A DNA stretch of 25,352 bases from Tritrichomonas musculus (Eukaryota; Parabasalia; Tritrichomonadida; Tritrichomonadidae): NCBI GenBank assembly GCA_039105265.1, contig JAPFFF010000347.1, forward strand, positions 1 to 25,352, written 5' to 3'. Made by a program: the position numbers and the translations under genes. Positions 8,540-17,092 of this stretch are shown piece by piece. Position 1 is the first letter of the stretch; each line of letters opens with the position of its first letter. The notes below the pieces were generated by a model that was not told where the DNA came from, did no database searches, and saw nothing but the letters and a program-made list of their open reading frames with translations.

Positions 8540-9274
8540 TTATTGATTATTAATATTAGTGTTATCTATAATTGGAGTTGTTTCATTAGGGGGTCTTCTT
8601 CTTAATTCATTCAATGGATTCAATTCTGGAAAAGTCTCTGCCGCACCAAATCTAAAGAAAGGAGCAGACCCAAACTCTGTTTGAGAAGGGGGAACAATAT
8701 TATTGTCGCTAGAAGCACCTTCACTCTGTGGATATACTCTATTTGTGAAATGGTCCAGACTTTCTTGATATATGCGCCTTACATATTTATGGTGAATATT
8801 ATCATTTGATGCAAAATCATGTTCATTGAGTATTCTAATGATAGTATATATAACATTTCTTGGATACGTCTTTTTATATTGTTCAAGTGTTCGGGACTTA
8901 ATTCTTGTTGTGAGTTCATTATAAACACCATTATTTGTTCTAGCCCATTTACTAAACTGATAATCATTAAAATCTTTTAAATCAGAATAATCTATTGGTC
9001 TATCATATGGATTTTCATTTTGAACCCTTTCAATGAAATTATTCATGGTAGTATCATTAACACTATTCCCTTCACGTAAACCAAATTGAAATTCGTTAAG
9101 AGGTTCTATTAAACGTCTAGCATATGTACTGTCCCTAAGTACATATCCTCCTGAAGTAGTGATAATATTAAACCCTAATTCATTGTTCAATCTATTACAG
9201 TATCCTAATAATTTTTGAGTATTATTACCTTGTATTACATGACCAGGTTTGAGTGTAGCATTTGTTTTACTCAT
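8540..9274 (-). CDS. unknown 244-residue protein (virus-like element)
   Basis: The frame is open back to a TTG at 9295, but the ATG at 9274 (MSKTNATLKPGHVIQGNN) is preferred because a TCATT initiator-like motif lies 16 bases before it. The stop is 22 bases before the next gene, so the two may be expressed together. The chain is polar, with a mixed alpha/beta first part (NNELGFNIITTSGGYVLRDS), a tyrosine-rich middle (KTYPRNVIYTIIRIL) and a proline- and asparagine-rich tail (RRRPPNETTPIIDNTNINNQ). No catalytic motif is recognised. A minor structural or scaffolding role is a guess from position only. Confidence 0.65.
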   Translation of the reverse strand: MSKTNATLKPGHVIQGNNTQKLLGYCNRLNNELGFNIITTSGGYVLRDSTYARRLIEPLNEFQFGLREGNSVNDTTMNNFIERVQNENPYDRPIDYSDLKDFNDYQFSKWARTNNGVYNELTTRIKSRTLEQYKKTYPRNVIYTIIRILNEHDFASNDNIHHKYVRRIYQESLDHFTNRVYPQSEGASSDNNIVPPSQTEFGSAPFFRFGAAETFPELNPLNELRRRPPNETTPIIDNTNINNQ

Positions 9275-9287
9275 TTGAATGCTATTA

Positions 9288-9292
9288 AATGA
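9288..9292 (-). promoter_or_regulatory. initiator-like motif before the 244-residue gene
   Basis: AATGA on the plus strand is TCATT in gene sense. Its A (9290) lies 16 bases before the ATG at 9274. It supports that start over the upstream TTG and suggests the element uses host-type initiators. Confidence 0.5.
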
Positions 9293-9359
9293 CAAACTTT
9301 TTTGTTTGGCCTTTGCTTATGCAAATGCAAAAAAATAATGGCCCATATAAGTATACCTT

Positions 9360-9432
9360 TTATAAGCCACAAGCAGCGTCATCTGACGAGCCTCTGCGAG
9401 TCGAGCTTGAGTCTTGTGTTTTCACAAGCCAC
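9360..9432. repeat. GC-rich imperfect hairpin in an element gap
   Basis: A locally GC-rich stretch between two minus-strand element genes, with outer arms cacaag and cttgtg, an inner palindrome cgtcatctgacg and alternating tcgag and gcgag units. It resembles the other islands of the block (4684-4771 and 9762-9815) in position and composition rather than in sequence. Confidence 0.4.
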
Positions 9433-9766
9433 ATTCTTTGATGAATTGCTGATAGTTAGTCTTTAAACGGGATTCTATTTCTTTAACCAAACTGTATGTG
9501 TCATAATTTCGAATATCATGGTATACTATTTCTTTTCCATCTCTATTGGTAAACTTTTTTGGTTCACGTTCAATGACCAAATTTTGTAGATTCTCTTTAG
9601 TGTTTATGTTGTAATGTGCACCTTTAGATTTGGCTTTAATATATAATTTTTCACATTCAAACAGCTTGCATAAATCATTATATTTCAATTGTTGCCTCTT
9701 CCAAAGTGATATCAATATTGGTTTAAATACTACATAATTACTATCAAATCTATCTAGTAGTATACG
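9422..9766 (-). CDS. ORF remnant of the virus-like block, unknown
   Basis: An open frame of about 115 codons on the minus strand, rich in Lys, Glu, Tyr and Asn, with helical character (LCKLFECEKLYIKAKSKGAH; NYDTYSLVKEIESRLK) and the C-terminal residues FIKECGL. I see no known domain. It lies in the cluster between the 244-residue gene and the larger fibre-like gene. It looks like a piece of a larger element gene rather than an independent one. Confidence 0.4.
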   Translation of the reverse strand, partial: RILLDRFDSNYVVFKPILISLWKRQQLKYNDLCKLFECEKLYIKAKSKGAHYNINTKENLQNLVIEREPKKFTNRDGKEIVYHDIRNYDTYSLVKEIESRLKTNYQQFIKECGL

Positions 9767-9815
9767 TTAGGCTGTGCGCCCTTAACGGTCGCCCAGACCT
9801 AACTGCGCCGACTGA
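9762..9815. repeat. GC-rich imperfect hairpin upstream of the ORF remnant
   Basis: gttaggctgtgcgc pairs imperfectly with cgcccagacctaac around cttaacggt. The base pattern echoes the left-edge island at 4684 (gtaggct, agccta). Its place in a gap suggests a transcript-end or element-specific regulatory structure. Confidence 0.5.
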
Positions 9816-9861
9816 TATCACTAGGGAACTTTGAACAAAAAAAACATAACCATTTTAAAGT

Positions 9862-12558
9862 TTATGCTATATCCAATAGGGTAGCATATGGTGTTCTTGT
9901 AAATATTTCACATTTTGGATTTTCAGAATTTGAAATTCCATTTTTGAAAAATGAACTGTTGAAAACTATTGATTGAGCAATAGAAATAACATTGAAAGTT
10001 GTTTTGTCTAACGGAAATCGTATATTATTCAAATAAATTTCTGTTGGTTCACATTGATATTCAGATGAAGGCGAATTTGCAGAATTAAATGAAACATTGA
10101 CTTTGATTATTTTCTGAGTCACAATATTATTTTTAGTTTCAGGATAAGAAAGATACATTGTTGCTTCATAATTGTCAAGTGCTTTTTCTAAATTATATCG
10201 AATTATTCCTTCAGATTTGTTATCAAAGGTATAATTAACTTTTGCCAGTTTTATCAAATTATTCATATCTGGTATGTCATCTTTTAATGCATATATGGAT
10301 AAATCTGGATCTGATTTGCCTTCGAGAGCAGCAAATCTGGCTTCAAAAGCGGCTATCGTAGCCTTTAATGAGGTATTTTCAGCCTCTAATGTTTCAATTC
10401 TGCCTTTGAGCACATCTAAAGCCTCATTTGTTTCATCAACAGTAGGATAAGTATTCATTATTTTTGCTATGTTTTCATCGTTTGTATGTGAGTTTTCTTC
10501 TATTTGATCAATCTTTTTATTAAGCGCATCAATGTCACTCATATATGCTATATCATTTACAGTATATTTCATACTTCTTATCGCTGTGTTCTCTTTGATG
10601 CTGATTGCACTAATTCTATATCTCTTTGGGTTATCAATAATTATAGTTTTGTCTTGGAGAGATGCAGTTGGAAAGTTCTCTGTGCCCTCATAGTTCGATA
10701 TCTCTCCATTTGATATATGAATTATTGGATAATTCTCTTCATAGTCTATATCATTATATTCGCTTACTTTCATGATCATAATCCTGACTTTGATAATTCC
10801 TTCACTTATTGTATCCTCAGCTTCTAAATGTATTTTGCCATCAATTAATTTGCCATTAATGTCAATTGTATCGTCTCTTTTCAAATCACTTTTTGAAATA
10901 AAATCATTATATTCAAATTCATTGGCTATTTCATCGATCTTTAAGGCCAATAATTTTAAAATAGGTTTCAATGTTTCTCTGAATTGATTACATAATTCAT
11001 AAGCGGCTTCAACTGATAACGAATATTCTTCTGGATTTTCATCTTCGTTATCAAAAGTTATATCGTCTAATTGTTTATATTCTGAATTACACCAATTAAT
11101 AACAGGTGAAATATCGGTGGTTATGCTTCTAACAGCAATATTTCCGAACATAATTCGTAATCTGGTCCAATCAGGAGCACCCAAAACTCTGGACCTACTA
11201 AACATACCTCTGAAAAAGCTAGAAAAAGCTGCTTTTAAAATTCTGATACCATGTGGAAAAAGTTGCCTGCCGATAGATGCTGCACTCCCCACTGTACCTG
11301 CAATACCAAAAGCTAGGGCTGTATATGAGACAATTCTTAAATTCTTAACGTCATTCTCTAAATGTTGAGTTATGTTTTTGACTTGAACCATTTCTGAATC
11401 AAGTACGTTAACTCTATGACTCATTTCATTCAAATCGTACGATACGACATCCAAATTATTTGTCACTAAATTTAAATCACTTCTCATCGTCGTGATGTTA
11501 TCGGCGGTTATGATTTTAGAACTTGTGATATTATAATCTGTATAAAGTGTGGTTGCTGCATTTGGATTTGGTGTTATTTCATAAAATTGTTGCTGAATAA
11601 TATATTTGAAAGGATTCATAATTCCATCCCAATTGACCTCATCTACTGGATCCACCAAATCCTTTTTCAGATATAATTCAATATTTCTATGACTTGCATC
11701 AATTTTTGAATCTTCATAACGATAAGAGATTTTTTCAATTGTATCGAGAACACCGATAGTATCGCAATAAGCTGTATCGTTCCTTTCAACATGGTGAACT
11801 CCCTCAAGGCGAAATGACATTCGATTTGCTATATCTGAATTTGGTGAATAGATATCCAAGAAAATTTCCTCAATGTTTTTCACCTCAAAAGTTCGTTTCG
11901 AATAATTATATATTAATATTTCAATTGCATAAAGATCATAGCCTTCAACTGAATGACTGAAATTTGTGTTTCCCCAATCAACACCTATTTCATTTCCATT
12001 TTTCAAAGTGCCATCATTAAATTTCACTTTCAATTCAATTTTGCCATCTTTTTCCCATCCTTCTCCTCTAACAGGTCTTCTGATAAAAGCTTGCATTAAA
12101 TTCTTTTCATTAACATTTGTATACCATATATTATCAGTAAAGAATTTTTTATTCCAGTCATCATTCTTCATCATAACACATGCACCAATAGCATCATAAG
12201 CATCTTTTTTTGCTCTTGTATTGCATTTATTTATTATTTTTCCATTTGATTTGCCTTGGATATTTTTGCCATCCCATTTAGTTCCATCCCATATTAAGTC
12301 CCATTTATTTCCAAAACAATATTCTTTGAATTTAAATTGTAAATGCGGTGGTATTGTATAATCTGAGGGTACTTCAAAAATCATTTTATAATAATCATTA
12401 TCATCTGAAATAATTGAAGGCTTATAGAAATAATGAACGTCACTTTTGTGTAATTTGAGAGAATTATCTGCTTCAATTATTTTGCACTTAAAAACTGGTT
12501 TATTCGATTCAATTAAATCCTGACTTGTTTGATTCATTATACTCAAATCACCGTTCAT
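9862..12558 (-). CDS. fibre-like coiled-coil protein, paralogue B (virus-like element)
   Basis: ORF of about 898 residues from the ATG at 12558. The open frame reaches a little further upstream into copied filler sequence, so the ATG is the cleaner start. Residues 1-350 are unique and beta-rich (DLIWDGTKWDGKNIQG; RRPVRGEGWEKDGKIEL). Residues about 350-410 are heptad-rich. A glycine/alanine hydrophobic stretch follows near 410-430 (ALAFGIAGTVGSAASIG), then a basic patch (FFRGMFSRSRV). From about 480 to the end it matches the 646-residue protein: ISPVINWCN, HLEAEDTI, SEYNDIDYEEN, a second coiled coil (LEAENTSLKATIAAFEARFA) and the terminal beta domain (YQCEPTEIYLNNIRFPL). I infer a fibre or membrane-inserting virion protein with a variable head; no database domain is claimed. 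Confidence 0.65.
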   Translation of the reverse strand: MNGDLSIMNQTSQDLIESNKPVFKCKIIEADNSLKLHKSDVHYFYKPSIISDDNDYYKMIFEVPSDYTIPPHLQFKFKEYCFGNKWDLIWDGTKWDGKNIQGKSNGKIINKCNTRAKKDAYDAIGACVMMKNDDWNKKFFTDNIWYTNVNEKNLMQAFIRRPVRGEGWEKDGKIELKVKFNDGTLKNGNEIGVDWGNTNFSHSVEGYDLYAIEILIYNYSKRTFEVKNIEEIFLDIYSPNSDIANRMSFRLEGVHHVERNDTAYCDTIGVLDTIEKISYRYEDSKIDASHRNIELYLKKDLVDPVDEVNWDGIMNPFKYIIQQQFYEITPNPNAATTLYTDYNITSSKIITADNITTMRSDLNLVTNNLDVVSYDLNEMSHRVNVLDSEMVQVKNITQHLENDVKNLRIVSYTALAFGIAGTVGSAASIGRQLFPHGIRILKAAFSSFFRGMFSRSRVLGAPDWTRLRIMFGNIAVRSITTDISPVINWCNSEYKQLDDITFDNEDENPEEYSLSVEAAYELCNQFRETLKPILKLLALKIDEIANEFEYNDFISKSDLKRDDTIDINGKLIDGKIHLEAEDTISEGIIKVRIMIMKVSEYNDIDYEENYPIIHISNGEISNYEGTENFPTASLQDKTIIIDNPKRYRISAISIKENTAIRSMKYTVNDIAYMSDIDALNKKIDQIEENSHTNDENIAKIMNTYPTVDETNEALDVLKGRIETLEAENTSLKATIAAFEARFAALEGKSDPDLSIYALKDDIPDMNNLIKLAKVNYTFDNKSEGIIRYNLEKALDNYEATMYLSYPETKNNIVTQKIIKVNVSFNSANSPSSEYQCEPTEIYLNNIRFPLDKTTFNVISIAQSIVFNSSFFKNGISNSENPKCEIFTRTPYATLLDIA

Positions 12559-12575
12559 CCATAACGTATATGGCA

Positions 12576-12635
12576 CAGAAGAATATTCGTTATCAGTTGA
12601 AGCCGCTTATGAATTATGTAATCAATTCAGAGAAA
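12576..12635. repeat. 60-bp inverted copy of 10974-11033
   Basis: These 60 bases are a perfect reverse complement of 10974-11033, which lies inside the larger fibre-like gene. The following 14 bases (12634-12647, aattatctgcttca) repeat 12462-12475 in direct orientation. The right edge of the virus-like block is therefore stitched from two nearby templates. The perfect identity implies a recent event. Confidence 0.9.
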
Positions 12636-12837
12636 TTATCTGCTTCACTTTAGTTTATCCTTTTATTTATCAAAGCAAAAATAATTCTTTTTTACAACAT
12701 CATGATTAAGAAATATTTAATAAGTCACTCATAAACATTTGAATTTTGAATGAATCTCTCAAATTCTCAATTTTGAATTCAAAATTTTTTTTTATAAAAA
12801 GAAAGAAAAAAATACTTTTATGTTTGAATAATTCTAA

Positions 12838-13839
12838 TTAGGCTTCTTCTTCCTCTTCCTCAAAAATGTCATTTACGCTTATTGCGCTAGATGACAGTTT
12901 TGAGGGCCTATTTGGGCTGGCAGGAGCTGATGGTGGTTCAAATTTTCCCTTAAAATTAAAGTAGAAGATCTTCTCTAAAAAGTTCTTTCTGTCGCCTTCG
13001 CGCAACAACCTATCTCTGCTTTTCATTTCGTCCTTTTTGTCGTCTTTCAAGACGAGCCGGCAATCATTTTTATCTGGATACTTCTCTCTGAGCAGTTTCT
13101 GAGCATTGGCAACAGTAGATAAATAATCTAAGGTCAATTTTTGGGTTAGGCCACTTTTATCTTTTAGTTTGAAAGTGACAATGAAATTTACAGATATTTT
13201 GTATTTATTTGAATTGAGAAGTCTGTCTGAGTACTCGACTTTTGTATCATTACAGGTGATAGTTACATTTTGGCTCTTTTCGTAGGCACTTTTGATCAAG
13301 TTGTAGGCATTGACGGCTGCCTCATTTTTTGCAAAAATGAATTTGTTGTAATCATAATTAAGAATGACAGCTTCACAGTCGTATTCGATATCAATTGAAG
13401 CTCCTTTTGGTATTGCTAGGAATGGATACTCAGTTTTCGGTAAATTATTTTGATATAATTTGAAATGAAGGTGTTTTCGAGCCATTTCATCGGAATAAAA
13501 TATATGTTTTTCTCGAAGTGATGAAATTACTTGATTGAAATTCATTTTATATGCGTCATCTATATGATATAATTTTTTATCTGGTAAACAAAAATTAATA
13601 TTATCGCAGCGATCCTTATATTTTAATTTAAATGTATACTTTTCTGTGATTTCTTCTAAGTTATCTTCTTTTGGTGGATTCTCAATTGATAATTTTGAAT
13701 TTTGAATATTTAGAATTGTTGCAACCTTTTTTTTAAAGTTGTTAACAGTAATACATTCATTAATATCAACTTTGATCGGCTCTGAAATATGAGGATCATC
13801 AAATTGGTAGCAAAAATTTCGATATCTTGAATTGTTCAT
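12838..13839 (-). CDS. protein with probable tandem ubiquitin-like (beta-grasp) domains
   Basis: The frame is open to a TTG at 13878, but the first ATG is at 13839, giving 333 residues (MNNSRYRNFCYQFDD). I see three or four segments with a beta-beta-alpha-beta rhythm: about 17-70 (IKVDINECITVNNFKKKVA), about 80-140, about 145-205 and about 210-275. The last is the clearest (LTLDYLSTVANAQKLLREKY, then CRLVLKDDKKDEMKSRDRLL), resembling ubiquitin's helix and following strand. The tail is proline/serine-rich (PPSAPASPNRP) and ends in an acidic run (FEEEEEEA). Ubiquitin-like folding is inferred from the pattern only. No diglycine end is present, so it would act as a binding module rather than a conjugated tag. 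Gene integrity looks good. Confidence 0.6.
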   Translation of the reverse strand: MNNSRYRNFCYQFDDPHISEPIKVDINECITVNNFKKKVATILNIQNSKLSIENPPKEDNLEEITEKYTFKLKYKDRCDNINFCLPDKKLYHIDDAYKMNFNQVISSLREKHIFYSDEMARKHLHFKLYQNNLPKTEYPFLAIPKGASIDIEYDCEAVILNYDYNKFIFAKNEAAVNAYNLIKSAYEKSQNVTITCNDTKVEYSDRLLNSNKYKISVNFIVTFKLKDKSGLTQKLTLDYLSTVANAQKLLREKYPDKNDCRLVLKDDKKDEMKSRDRLLREGDRKNFLEKIFYFNFKGKFEPPSAPASPNRPSKLSSSAISVNDIFEEEEEEA

Positions 13840-14661
13840 ATTTTTTATTTGATATAAAAAAACGTTTAGATCATTCAAATATTGAAATGCATTAAACGTT
13901 TTATTTTTTTAAATGCATATTTGGCCATATTTTATATATTCAGAGGATAATATTTATTTGAATATATATAAGATATTCCCCTTATTATTTATCGCATATG
14001 AGCATCTTTAAATAAGGCGAATTTGTTTTTAAACAAAGAAAAAAAAATATATATATATATTTTAGATAGTTTTGATGAACAAGAACTGATTGAAAATGTT
14101 ATATTTGAAACACAATAACACTAATAATGCTGAAAAGATGTACTGAAACACGAATAACTTTCTGATTTTCTTTACATTCTGAAAAAAAAATACTTTTATT
14201 TTCAAAAACAATTGAAGAAGTGATTTCTGTTTCCTAAATTAGGTCAGTTACTACGGAAATTCTGATTTATATTTCATATCATCTTTGGGAAATACAACAT
14301 TTTACAACGTTTTTTTTAAAAAAATGTGACATTTTCTTCATTTGTTCATACCATTAGATTAAGTACATCCAATATTTGTGATTCATTTTCAGTTTCTTCC
14401 TCGATGACAAGAATTTGTAAAAATAGTATTAATAACTACATTAAATTAAAGTTATTTTATGCATAATCATAATTCTCACAGATGTAATACATATATAATT
14501 ATCTTTGAATGATATTGTTCAACTCTTGATGAATATTATTATATTTGATCCAAAGTTATGATTTCTTTTTTTTTTTTATTTTTCAACACATTGTTTTTCT
14601 AGAAACAAAAAATATAAAGAAATCGATTAATTTTATGTTTTATAAAAAAACCGGTCAAACA
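13840..14661. other. intergenic AT-rich stretch
   Basis: About 820 bases between two minus-strand genes. It contains an AT dinucleotide run near 14050 and several A or T runs of 8-11 bases. No ORF, tRNA-like fold or clear inverted repeat stands out. It would hold the promoter of the 12838-13839 gene at its left end, but no TCATT-type initiator is seen next to that ATG. Confidence 0.5.
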
Positions 14662-16118
14662 TCAAATATCATTTGGATCATTGTGTTGTAAGTCAACGCT
14701 ATTTGGCATCTCCTCGAACAACTTCAACTCCTGAAGTTGTTGTTCATGTAACTGGTGGCATTGGTCTCCTTCTTGCTTGTATCTCTCATCAATCTGATTA
14801 TGGAATGTATCGAGTATCACTTTCTCCTGCTTTGTCACCTCTCGCAGCTTCTTGAGCTTTGCAACCTCTCCCATCTGCTTCTTTGACAAGTCAGCTGCTG
14901 CCTTCTCCTGTTTTTCATAAAGTTTTTTCATTACTTTGTAAAGGTCAAATTTTGACCTTTCATTTTCACCATTTTCTTCTTCTTCCTCTTCCTCGGACTT
15001 GTTTGAAGACTCGGAATCAGAATTCTCACTCTTGCTACTACTGTCACTTTTTCTATCGTTCTTGTCACTTTTCTTGCCTCTCTGCCCGACTTTCTTCTTC
15101 GACCTGTTGCAACAGCAGCACACGCAGCAGCTGCAGAAGATTGAGTTGCAATGAATTGATTCACAGGACGATAGCTGCTATGATTGCAAGGCCGCCTATC
15201 GTACAAAAAGTGACAGTGAGAATGAGCTCTGTCTTTCCAAGGAGGAGGTTCGTGCATGTCTTTTTAACGTTCTCGCCGGTTTGATCGTCTTCACAGGTGA
15301 TGTGATCAGCGGTTTTTGTGCAACGATAGAAGGCATCAATGGTGCACTTGTTGCCTTTGTCTTTGAATGAGGCAGGCTTCGTCTTTCGCTGATAGGTCGT
15401 TTTTTCACTTTTTGAATGGTCATTGAAATTAAATTGAATGAAAAAAGGTCCTCCTGACTTGTATTTCGTGGTTTGGGTGCCAGTGGTCGTTTGCTCTGGG
15501 GTGCTGTAATCGAATTTGTAGAGAGAGGAGCCATCTGTGGTGGTACTCGCTTCTTTTATGGCGTATTCAATATTGAAATTATTATTCTTGGAATCTAGAG
15601 TTGGGGAAAATGCAGAAATCAGGTTTTGATAAGGATTTCTCTAGTTTCATTGTACGGCTCCCATAGGTGTATATGGCTGAAGTCGGACAAAATGTAGATG
15701 GAATTAACCAAGCATTGACTTGAAGAATCGATTTTGATTTAGATGACTTCATTTTAAATGTAACATTCTCATTTCCATTGATAATAAAGCCTCGTTTACC
15801 TGAAAATTCTGAAACTGATATATTATCAATTTTAATTTCTTCAATTGAAACGTCTGGATGTGATGGAATTGCAATAAAAAGGCGATTATTTCCGTTGGAT
15901 AAGTAACTAGTGATAGTTTCACCACCACGAACTAAAATATCATAAAAGCAGATATCCGCCAAAGTGTGGTTAATTTTTGTGCGAGTATTTTCAGAAATAA
16001 TTGCATACTGTTGTGAGGAAATTTCAGTTTATATAATATTATAGAAATAAGATTTCGTTTTTGGTGTTGTTAATATAATTTTGACAGGAAACCTAGAAGT
16101 AGCATTTTTTAAATGATT
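14662..16118 (-). pseudogene. decayed single-pass membrane protein with Cys cluster and charged tail
   Basis: Minus-strand pieces in three frames read as one type I membrane protein. 16118-15582 gives an extracellular part (KIILTTPKTKSYFYNII; YDILVRGGETITSYLSNGNN). 15597-15161 continues it, with a Cys-bearing stretch (CTIDAFYRCTKTADHITC), and ends in a membrane helix (CTIGGLAIIAAIVL). 15172-14662 gives a cysteine cluster (CSCCVCCCCNRSKKK), probably palmitoylated, then a basic stretch, an acidic Ser/Glu stretch and a coiled coil (residues LYEKQEKAAADLSKKQ onward) ending PNDI. Breaks are an in-frame TAA at 16029-16031, a frame change near 15590 and one at about 15163. No start ATG or signal peptide is found. 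The first part is AT-rich, whereas 14662-15560 is clearly GC-richer. I do not recognise the family. Homopolymer error cannot explain all the breaks. Confidence 0.6.
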
Positions 16119-16523
16119 TCAACAGCCTAATCACAAACATCTAATTTCACTTCTCAAAAGATAGACAAGGAATAGATGTTTGTTCCTTATCATACCTATA
16201 TTTGTATTTATTTTTAATATTTTTTGTGGGCTATCCTGTTTTAATCTGGCAATTTTCAATTAGAGTTGATCTCATCTTAGTTCTTTTGCTCATTTTGATA
16301 ATATGATGAAATGTATTTAATTGAGAGCATTTTTTCTTTTCATGATGCAAATGAAATAACCATGATTTACAGTAATATTTAATAATAATCGTTTTGCAGG
16401 TTCATTGCACAGTTCTCAAAACATTATTTTTGTTTTTGTTCTCCAGGAAAAATCTTTACTTTATTCAAAAAATCTCAAATTTGAATGAATCTGAGATAGA
16501 ATTCCACGTCAAAATGATAGGCT
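16119..16523. other. intergenic stretch
   Basis: About 400 AT-rich bases between the membrane-protein pseudogene and the GTPase pseudogene, both on the minus strand. No ORF, RNA gene or repeat was recognised. Confidence 0.5.
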
Positions 16524-17030
16524 TTAATTTTTTGCAAGATAAGCTTTAATTGAAAGCTCAAAGATATCACATATGTTTTCATTTTTACGTGCTGAGCAAA
16601 GAATTGTTTTATATGCCTGAATTTGATTGGCCACTTCATCAATTTGAGCCTGAGTGATTTCGCCTTCTTTTTCTGGATTCCATAGATCTGATCTTGTTCC
16701 AATCAAAAAAACTGATGCTTTTGGACAAAATTCCCTTACTTCAATGAATCTGGGCCATCGAATGCAAATAAAATTAGAATTACATTTGCTTTTACGTAAG
16801 ACAGTGGACGAAGTTTGCTGTACTGTCCCATAGTATCCCACAGATGTATATTATATCGTTTCCCTTCATAGGCGTGTATTTCATGGAAATTTTTAAAAAT
16901 TGTTGGTTGATATTCTTCATTGTATGGATCACCTTTGAAAGCAAAGAAGGGTGAGAGTTCTTTCAGCAGACTCATCACCAATAGCAGTAATAATTATAGT
17001 TGGCATCTTGACATCTTTCTTCAATGTCAT
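16524..17030 (-). pseudogene. Rho/Rac-type small GTPase, decayed
   Basis: The ATG at 17030 starts KKDVKMPTIIITAIGDESAERT, the beta-1 strand and P-loop. A second frame carries switch I (EEYQPTIFKNF) and switch II (WDTMGQYSKLRPLSYV, for the family WDTAGQ). A third carries EVREFCPKASVFLIGTRSDLW (G4, TRSD for TKxD) and CSARK (G5), ending KAYLAKN with the stop at 16524. The order and motifs are Rho-like. The P-loop GxxxxGK has become GDESAERT, losing the Gly and Lys that bind the phosphates. There is a frame change between about 16935 and 16981, and another, with loss of a few codons, near 16740. No CAAX prenylation box is present. It diverges from the beta-lactamase-like gene 62 bases away. Loss of function is well supported by the changed P-loop together with the shifts. 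Confidence 0.75.
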
Positions 17031-17092
17031 TTTATAATCTATATTAAAAATTGAGAAAATATTTGGTCTATCAAAATTTTTAGTTAAAAATT

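Larger units (their letters stand above)
4684..12650. mobile_element. virus-like element block, Polinton/Maverick type (fossil)
   Basis: A cluster of long genes unlike the host genes around it: two paralogous coiled-coil fibre-like proteins, two unknown proteins packed with 22-47 base gaps on one strand, a small opposite-strand ORF, an ORF remnant and GC-rich hairpin islands in the gaps. This layout suits the structural-gene half of a trichomonad Polinton/Maverick. No integrase, packaging ATPase, protease or polymerase gene is seen in this block, so the family call rests on gene style and on the polymerase at 23869. The left edge is the GC-rich junction that cuts the kinase gene; the right edge is a patchwork of copied sequence. 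The block is incomplete, but its main frames look whole with perhaps one or two breaks, suggesting a young insertion. Confidence 0.55.

Noticed and set aside
2583-9800. Link between the transposon arm (ttaacggt) and the GC-rich islands containing ttaacggt
   Set aside because: Only seven or eight bases are shared, without the rest of the arm; treated as chance.
14859-15284. 141-codon plus-strand ORF, Ser/Cys/His-rich
   Set aside because: Antisense of the membrane-protein pseudogene, whose own frame shows a membrane helix, a Cys cluster and a coiled coil.
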